Positions 58,092 to 64,000 of a stretch of 64,000 nucleotides of DNA are shown in pieces. The notes under the pieces are model-generated. The model was not told where the DNA came from and did not search any database. It worked only from the letters and a program-made list of their open reading frames with translations. The first letter of the stretch is position 1, and each line of letters opens with the position of its first letter. Source of the DNA: Arachnopeziza araneosa. Its lineage: Eukaryota > Ascomycota > Leotiomycetes > Helotiales > Arachnopezizaceae. Location of the stretch: assembly GCA_003988855.1 (NCBI GenBank), contig QYAI01000005.1, positions 1 to 64,000 of the forward strand. Reading direction: 5' to 3'. A program made the translations under genes and the position numbers.

Positions 58092-59002
58092 TCTTGTGGA
58101 AATTTCCATGAGCCTTTCAAATACCGAGCTGTTCAAGATGATTTGAGGTCTTGGAAGCTTGTTGTTCATAAGTTAGCGCAATCAAATATGCTCACATTCG
58201 AGCCACTCGATCCTTCCGGATGATTCCTCCTGAGCTGGATCTATGACAGAAACCAAGTGAAAGATCGTCCGAGGCTCAGCCATGGGAAATAAAAGTGAAA
58301 CCAGAAGCATACAGCGTTCACAGCACCGCAGATGACGAGGTCCGTTCTGGAGGTATGAGTTGGCATCTAAATTTTCAATGCATCAGCAGCTCGTGCGTCG
58401 CCAAAATAAGGCTGAAGTTCATCTCGGGGCTGGACTGATTGTTTTCAATAGTCTGGGGCAGCTGCATGGCTGCATGGCTTCAAGACAAAACGGGTCTGGA
58501 CTCATTACGTCGGAAAATTATGATCCACCGCCAAAAGTCGTGCAATAGCATGAATTTTGGAGATATATTTTTGAAACGTACTCGAGACTTCCATGTTCAT
58601 AGTACGCCCGACTTCCCAATTGGATCCCTTTGGCCAAAACAACGTCCAGTCAATGCCCGGATGTGGTCGCAGGAGCACTTGCTAATCCCAGGGCTCTCCC
58701 CCACCATTTCGGGAGATCATCTGCATGCCATATGGCCCACCAAACGCGCTAAGTTAGATTGCAGGCGCCTTCAGCTGTCCCTGAAAATAATTCTCACTCG
58801 TATATTGTACGCGTTCGATTCGAAAAGGCCATATCTCTGTCAACACTCTCCTTTCCTCCTTTCCTCCTTCTTCTTCCTTTCCGTTTCGTTTCTTCCTTGC
58901 TCGAAATACGACATGAGCCACTCTCCTCAAATACGAACCGATCATCACCGCACCACACAAAAAGACTCATGATCAAATCCTAAACGAGACCAACAATTAG
59001 AC
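58092..59002. other. Intergenic with pyrimidine-rich promoter
   Basis: A plus-strand frame crosses much of this stretch but has no motif and poor composition. A strong CT tract (about 58844-58898) lies 105-160 bp before the RA-PH gene, likely its promoter or leader. Confidence 0.5.
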
Positions 59003-61540
59003 ATGCCGGAAGAAAAAGAACTAGTATCAGGATCAGCACCCGCCAAATTCTCGCGGTATAGATCTGTTCGCTATGCGAAGCCACCACCAGAACCAGAGCC
59101 TGAGCCGTTGCCAGAGACGAAGGAGAGCGACATGTCGAGAACGAAAAGCATGAGCCGGTACCGACGCTCGCGGATCGTCTCGAATAAAACCGACCCAATT
59201 CCTACTCACGGTCCGCCGGTGCCTGAAATTCCAACCACATTGACTCCGCCGGCAAGATTAGCAGCAAGGAGGGTTACAGAGCCCCAACAGCAGCAGCGCA
59301 CGCAAGGACAACCTCCTCGTCGAGAGACGGATGAAGAGAAGGCCAGGCGGATGGTGAAGGAACTGCAGGAAAAGGAAGCGCGCGCGAGAAGGGAGTTGCG
59401 CGAGATTGAGCAGCAGAGACGCGTCGCGGAACAGATGAGCAAACAAGCCGAAGTGGAAAAGGCGAAAGCTGTGCAGGATTTACTGGCTGGTGTGAAGAAA
59501 ACAGAAGTGGAATGGAAGCCAGTAAAAATGGATGTTGCAAGTCCTCCGCTGACGCCAAAGAAGGAGATGTTTGGGGGGATGTTCTCCCGGAAGAAGACTC
59601 CGATCTCCAATATTGGGAACAGCTCTAGAGGCGTGTCTCCACAACCATCGAGTGGCAATGAAAATTCAAAAAGCCGTGAGCGGTTGAAGATTAGTGAACC
59701 AATATTGATCGTTGATCCATTGAGGAGCCATGAGCCACTGAGGAGTAATGAGCCACCGAAGAGCAATGGATCATCCAGGAGTAGCGAGCCACTGAGGAGC
59801 ACTGAACCGCCGAGAAGCAATGCACCACCGAGAATTAGTGAACCACCAAGAAGTAATGGATCATCGAGGAGTAGCGAACAACCAAGAAGTAATGAACCAC
59901 CGAGAAGCAATGGATCATCAAGGAGTGGTGAACCACTAAGAATTCATGAACCACCGAGGAGCAACGGGTCATCGAGAAGTAATGAAACCCCTAGGAGCAA
60001 TGAACCACCAAGGATTATTGAGCCCTCAAAAGCAATTGAACAAGGTGGAGGAGGAATTGTACCTCAGACGGATGCACCAGTGTCTGCATCGAATGCTGGA
60101 GAGAGAGTAAGTTTCATCAATGCAAATAATTATGTTTGACTAATTGCTTGTCAGCGAGTTCTCGTCCGATGTAAACAATCCTCGATCAACCTTCCTGTTA
60201 CGCCAGAAACGACACCCGTGGATATAATTTACTCTGCAGCAAACATCATGACACAGAACATTATCCCATCCACGGCCATTCTGCTTGAATCATACAATCA
60301 CCTTGGTCTTGAAAGGAGGGTTCGTCGCTACGAACATATTCGAGACGTCATGAATTCCTGGGATAGAGATACTCAAAATGCTCTTGTCTTAACAAATTCA
60401 GACACACCTCTCTTCGACACTGATCTAGAAATTAAATCTGTCCCCAAAGATGCTCCTCCAAGTGTCACAGTCTACATGTACCACTCACAAAAGCCTGGAA
60501 GATGGAACAAACTCTATGTTACTCTTATGTCTACCGGGCAGGTGTTCGTCTCCAAGAAGCCCGATTCAAAAATGAACGGCAAAAACGTCACAACTATTTG
60601 CCATCTCTCAGACTTCGACATCTACATACCAACTCCTCAGCAACTCCGCAAAACGGTCAAGCCTCCTAAAAAGAAGTGCTATGCTATCAAAAGCCAGCAA
60701 AAAACAACCATGTTTCTTAGCACGGAGAACTTTGTTCATTTCTTCAGTACAGATGATGAAGAACTGGGCGAGAAATTCTATGATGCGGTGCAGAGCTGGA
60801 GGAGTTGGTACTTGGTGAATCGAATGGGCGGGGGCAACAAGAAAATTGAGGTTGTAACGACGAAACCGCAAGCTGAGCTAACGGCCAGTCTGATCAAAGA
60901 CGATAATCCATATACCATCGGTTCCTTTCAACCGCTCCTAAACATGGATCGTTTCAATGCTCCAATACAAGAGGAGGACAACGATGAAGACGTTCCAAGG
61001 CAGATCCCCTTCCATTTACGAAACAGCATGTCTTTGCCTAGCAGACAAGAAAGCAAACGTCACCCGCCTCCGGTCGTTTACCGGCTTCCCCCGGAAGCAG
61101 AAGAAGAATTCGCATCAAACAGTCTCTTAGGCCGTAGCTATACGCAACGTCAACGCGAATCGCAAACCAACCGTGGGACCATCACCAACCGGACCGAGGA
61201 ACGAACTCTCAGTCTGAAATCCTCCAAAAGCACAAGAGTAAAACCTAAACCCCTCCTTGATTTCACACCTACTTTCAAAGAAGCGCCGCAATGGGACAAA
61301 ACTGGGAAAGGGCACGGAGTGAAGGCTTCCGAGGGGAAATTATTGGTCGAGAAGGCCAATACACCAAGTGATTTTGCCATTCCTGGGGATCTGCCTAATA
61401 CGACCATGTTTAGACGTTCTACTACAGGTGCTCCTAGATCGCCTACTGGAATGAGGCCTAAGACGGGTTCAAGTGGAGACGCGGACGGGCCGTTTGTCAA
61501 GGGAGGGCTGCTTAGTGGTGGCAATGGAATGAGCAGGTGA
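59003..61540 (+). CDS. RA and PH domain adaptor (MRL/Grb7-like layout)
   Basis: Exons 59003-60106 and 60155-61540 (intron 48 nt), 829 aa. Order: a basic low-complexity N-terminus; a charged coiled coil at ~108-155 (EEKARRMVKELQEKEARARR ...); a Ser/Arg/Pro repeat at ~235-345; a Ras-association-like domain at ~369-460 (RVLVRCKQSSINLPVTPETT; LLESYNHLGLERRVRRYEHI); a PH domain at ~467-586 (VYMYHSQKPGRWNKLYVTLM; CYAIKSQQKTTMFLSTENFV; FYDAVQSWRSWYLVNR); and a disordered tail. Coiled coil-RA-PH is the layout of Lamellipodin/RIAM, which link Ras-family GTPases and phosphoinositides to actin. A cortical role in polarity is inferred for this fungal protein. Confidence 0.85.
59700..60025 (+). repeat. 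Coding minisatellite (EPPRSNGSSRS repeats)
   Basis: Imperfect units built from GAGCCACCGAGAAGCAATGG-like and GGATCATCGAGGAGTAG-like blocks encode SEPPRSNGSSRS variants about ten times. Unit boundaries are blurred by point changes. The antisense frame is also open (234 codons), a side effect of the repeat. Confidence 0.8.
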
Positions 61541-62002
61541 GGTGAGGTGAGGATGCATCCTTTGTTGATTATCATAGCATGAGAAACTGCATTGAGATTT
61601 TGTGGCATTCCGGAGGCGTAGGATATACCAGGTTAGGTTAAATTCAATTCATATCATTGACTAGTAGCTCAGCTTGTGATTGACTCCAAACTATTTCGAA
61701 TGCGGTCCGTGACGGAGGATCATCCTCCTGGTAACTTGGGATTGGTTCGAATTCCATGCGGCTCACCTCCCACATCACTGCCGTGGAGTGTTGGCATTCT
61801 AAACAGAATGCATTATGCATATCAGCATCAACAGTTAAAATTTTGAGAAAGCAGTTCGCGTTGCTCCTTCTCCTTTGGTCTTGGTGACTATCAGGATATC
61901 GAGATGGTGAAGAGAAATTATTGATAAAGAGGGTATGGATAGAGGGAGGATGGCAGAATTATATGGTTCATAGTTGGAAAGCAGGCCTTGAGAGCCAAAA
62001 CC
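61541..62002. other. Intergenic
   Basis: 3' flank of the RA-PH gene. No gene or repeat seen before the tRNA-like elements. Confidence 0.5.
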
Positions 62003-62144
62003 AGAGATGGCTGGATTCGAACTAGCTATTCATGGTCGCGTCCCGCTGGGATATCTGTCGCTGCTGAGATGTACCGCATATTTGGTAGTGGCAAGTCCCA
62101 GAAGATGATATGAGCTGTCGGCTTTAACACTCAGCTACATCTCT
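62003..62144 (-). ncRNA. tRNA-like Pol III element, copy 1
   Basis: On the minus strand the 142-nt span begins AGAGATG and ends CATCTCT, a perfect 7-bp acceptor-like pairing. After the 5' arm comes TAGCTGAGTGTTAAAGC, resembling a D-arm/A box. Before the 3' arm comes GCTAG-TTCGAAT-CCAGC, a T-arm with B box. TTTT follows three bases after the end. I could not fold a clean anticodon arm; an intron or a degenerate, SINE-like tRNA are both possible. Confidence 0.35.
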
Positions 62145-62371
62145 GCAGGTGAGTTGGAGGTGCGTATTTACATGTTCATGATACTCTCAACGGGTGAGAA
62201 AGATCTCAAGATAGGAAGGAGAAAACGCCACGGTCCTATCTCGGTTGTGGTTATTGACTTGGGGGAGAAGAGAGCACAAAACCCAGTGAGACATCGGACG
62301 TGGTACAGGAGAGGGAAACAGAGAGGAAGCGGCCACGGCTCTCTGAAATAAAAACATGTCCAAAAAAAAAC

Positions 62372-62486
62372 TAGAGACGGCTGGATTCGAACCAACGATT
62401 CACACTAAACAACGGGGTGATAACCTGCTCACATCGCTTTTACACCCGTTGGGTCATGATGAGCTTTCCAATAAGCTATGCTCTCG
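62372..62486 (-). ncRNA. tRNA-like Pol III element, copy 2
   Basis: On the minus strand: an A-box-like TAGCTTATTGGAAAGC, a perfect B box GGTTCGAATCC inside the T-arm GTTGG-TTCGAAT-CCAGC, the arm CGTCTCT, and then a run of nine T as terminator. The 5' acceptor match is poor. The 3' 30 nt resemble copy 1; the body does not. Anticodon arm unclear. Confidence 0.3.
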
Positions 62487-63945
62487 GAGATTGGCATTGA
62501 GCAGAATCTCTTATCTCTTGCGATAACGCAGGTCTGCTCTCCGTGCGAAAGGTACATGTGTCTGGAACATTCACTCCTCGCTGGTTCTGGCTCTCAGTAG
62601 TTACGTGAGGAAGACGTTCGCGGGAGGGGAGTGGGACACTGGGACGGAAGAGCTCTGGATGGGAAGGTAGTTAAAAGAAGGGAGTTTTTAGGGTGGCTCT
62701 GCTTATTCTTGTTCACTTGATTCACAAAGGTGGATGAGTAGAGAAGAGGGCTTTGAGGGCTACGGAACAAGGTTAAGTTTACGTGTAGACCTATGTTCAA
62801 GCGTACTGCTGTCTTTAGGTCACCTGTAACACCTTCTAAGAAACAAAGGCCAGTGTGAAAGGGCAGTGCCAACACAATTCTAAACTGTCGTCCTGTCATA
62901 AATTTGGTTATCCTACTCCCAATCAATATCCAAACTTCAATATCTACAAGCACGTAGTAATAACGATGCTTTTCCACTGTTTTAAAAAGTCTTTGCTAGA
63001 GCATCTCTAATTGAGCAGTCAACCAAGTTTTCCCTCGCAATCTCAAAATTGTTCGTCAACCTCGCTAGACCAACTCAGGGGAGCCGAGAGCCATCACGTG
63101 TATCAATAGTTCAAGTTGTGCAACTCATGCACCATGACTCGCAAGAAATATTGAATGATGCCGGCTTTCCGTTTCCCACGTTACCTCTGCCACGAGGTAA
63201 GCATGAAGTTACTATCGGGTTTTTGAATTCTGCCTGAACGTGATCTGGTGACCGCTAAAGATTCATCCAAGCGAAACAAGATAAATATCACTCTACGCGC
63301 GGGCCGGGGCCCCGCAGACTTTTGTTTCAACATCCTGATATTTCAAGATTGGTTATTGGAACATCATGCCCGACCACAGATTCATGCGACGTTGTGTACG
63401 TGTGCAGAGTCCCTTGACGAAGTCTCGTCGCAGAAAGGAGAGAGAGAAACATCTCGGGTGGTACGAGATGTGCCACAATGTTCTTCACTACCCCAGATTT
63501 CGGCTCATTCCCCATTCACCCGTTGGCTCGGCAGACTGTGATGCACTCCGTCTCTCCACATGCCCAAAGCGGATGCGGCGGTACTCTATTTGATTTTACC
63601 CATATCGGCACGTATCTGTTTTGATATTACGGAGGGCGTCCAAGTCCCATCGTCGGGATGGCATCAGTGACGGAGGGCAATCTATTTGCAAGAGTCACTT
63701 GACGCCTTTGGGACGGATGGCCCAATCGCAGAGAGATGGGGAGATGGCGACCAGGTTCTGCGGGCCGTGTCAGTGTCGAGAAACGTGGAATGAGAGCGAC
63801 TGGTTCGGTGGAGCCATGCCAAGAAGAAGGGTATATGAAGTCCTTCGTTTCGCTGTTTTGCCAAAGTGTTTTCTCTTCTGTGTGTAGCACAATAGTTGAG
63901 GCTCTGTAACTGCCGAAGTCCCAGATCAAGCATCTTCGATTCAAT
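62487..63945. other. Upstream region of secreted-protein gene
   Basis: About 1.5 kb without a supported gene. The right end should contain the promoter of the gene starting at 63946. A CACGTG occurs near 63096. Confidence 0.5.
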
Positions 63946-64000
63946 ATGAAGGCTTTTACCTCGATTGCTCTTGCCGTTGCGGCTCTGGCCAGCCAGGCTT
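63946..64000 (+). CDS. Secreted protein, 5' end only
   Basis: ATG at 63946 opens MKAFTSIALAVAALASQA: Lys after Met, a hydrophobic core, and an Ala-X-Ala type cleavage region. This is a typical signal peptide of secreted or GPI-anchored fungal proteins. The window ends after 55 nt, so the mature protein is unknown. Confidence 0.55.
   Translation, partial: MKAFTSIALAVAALASQA

Noticed and set aside
58439..58972. 177-codon plus-strand open frame
   Set aside because: No motif, odd composition, and it overlaps the CT-rich promoter of the RA-PH gene.
59206..59910. 234-codon antisense open frame
   Set aside because: It is the mirror of the coding minisatellite and of biased codons in the RA-PH gene; no motif and no splice support.
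1..64000. CRISPR arrays, prokaryotic operons, intact transposons, viral genes
   Set aside because: No regular spaced repeats, no reverse transcriptase, integrase, transposase or capsid motifs, and gene structure is clearly eukaryotic.

Overview
The window is chromosomal DNA of a filamentous ascomycete (Pezizomycotina). Genes carry short introns (about 45-120 nt, GTRNGT...CTRAY...AG), intergenic DNA is AT-rich, and the gene set fits: Zn2Cys6 regulator, HCHC-type chromodomain protein, FNT nitrite/formate transporter, ELO and FAD2 lipid enzymes. A leotiomycete is my guess from the overall look of the proteins; it is inference only. I rebuilt gene models by hand-joining exons; where the joined exons kept frame across all junctions I trust them.

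Left end (1-7 kb): three neighbouring tailoring-type genes are each broken in this sequence. A cytochrome P450 remnant has an in-frame stop and lost splice sites, a NADPH-P450 reductase-like gene has a 1-nt frameshift near its 3' end, and an O-methyltransferase has a 1-nt frameshift. They are followed by an intact cupin gene and an FNT transporter (7-8.2 kb). This looks like a decaying metabolic cluster. Next come 2.5 kb without a supported gene, an eIF4E of the 4EHP class (10.7-11.9 kb), a delta-12-type desaturase, and a flavin-containing monooxygenase.

16.5-26.7 kb: two large nuclear genes on the + strand. One encodes a 1391-aa protein with an N-terminal OB-like region, a very acidic centre rich in SUMO-interaction-like motifs, and a C-terminal POT1/Cdc13-type telomere-binding fold. 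The other encodes a 1409-aa chromodomain protein with a class II HDAC-complex subunit domain, resembling Neurospora CDP-2, and contains a tandemly duplicated exon. A Ulp2/SENP6-7-type SUMO protease lies at 37.9-42.9 kb.

27-37 kb: ribosomal protein uL4, a low-complexity hypothetical protein, a GC-rich gene-poor stretch, a fatty-acid elongase and cytochrome c oxidase subunit Va/Cox6. 43.8-51.2 kb: a Yor1-like ABCC transporter and a Zn2Cys6 factor on the same strand, with a perfect inverted repeat between them. 51.8-64 kb: a small two-exon gene of unknown function, a CorA-like membrane protein, a candidate micro-exon gene or spliced leader, an RmlD/MAT2B-like reductase, an RA-PH adaptor with a serine/arginine-rich repeat, two tRNA-like Pol III elements, and the first 55 nt of a secreted-protein gene cut by the window edge.

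I found no CRISPR array, prokaryotic operon, intact transposon, rRNA or clearly canonical tRNA.
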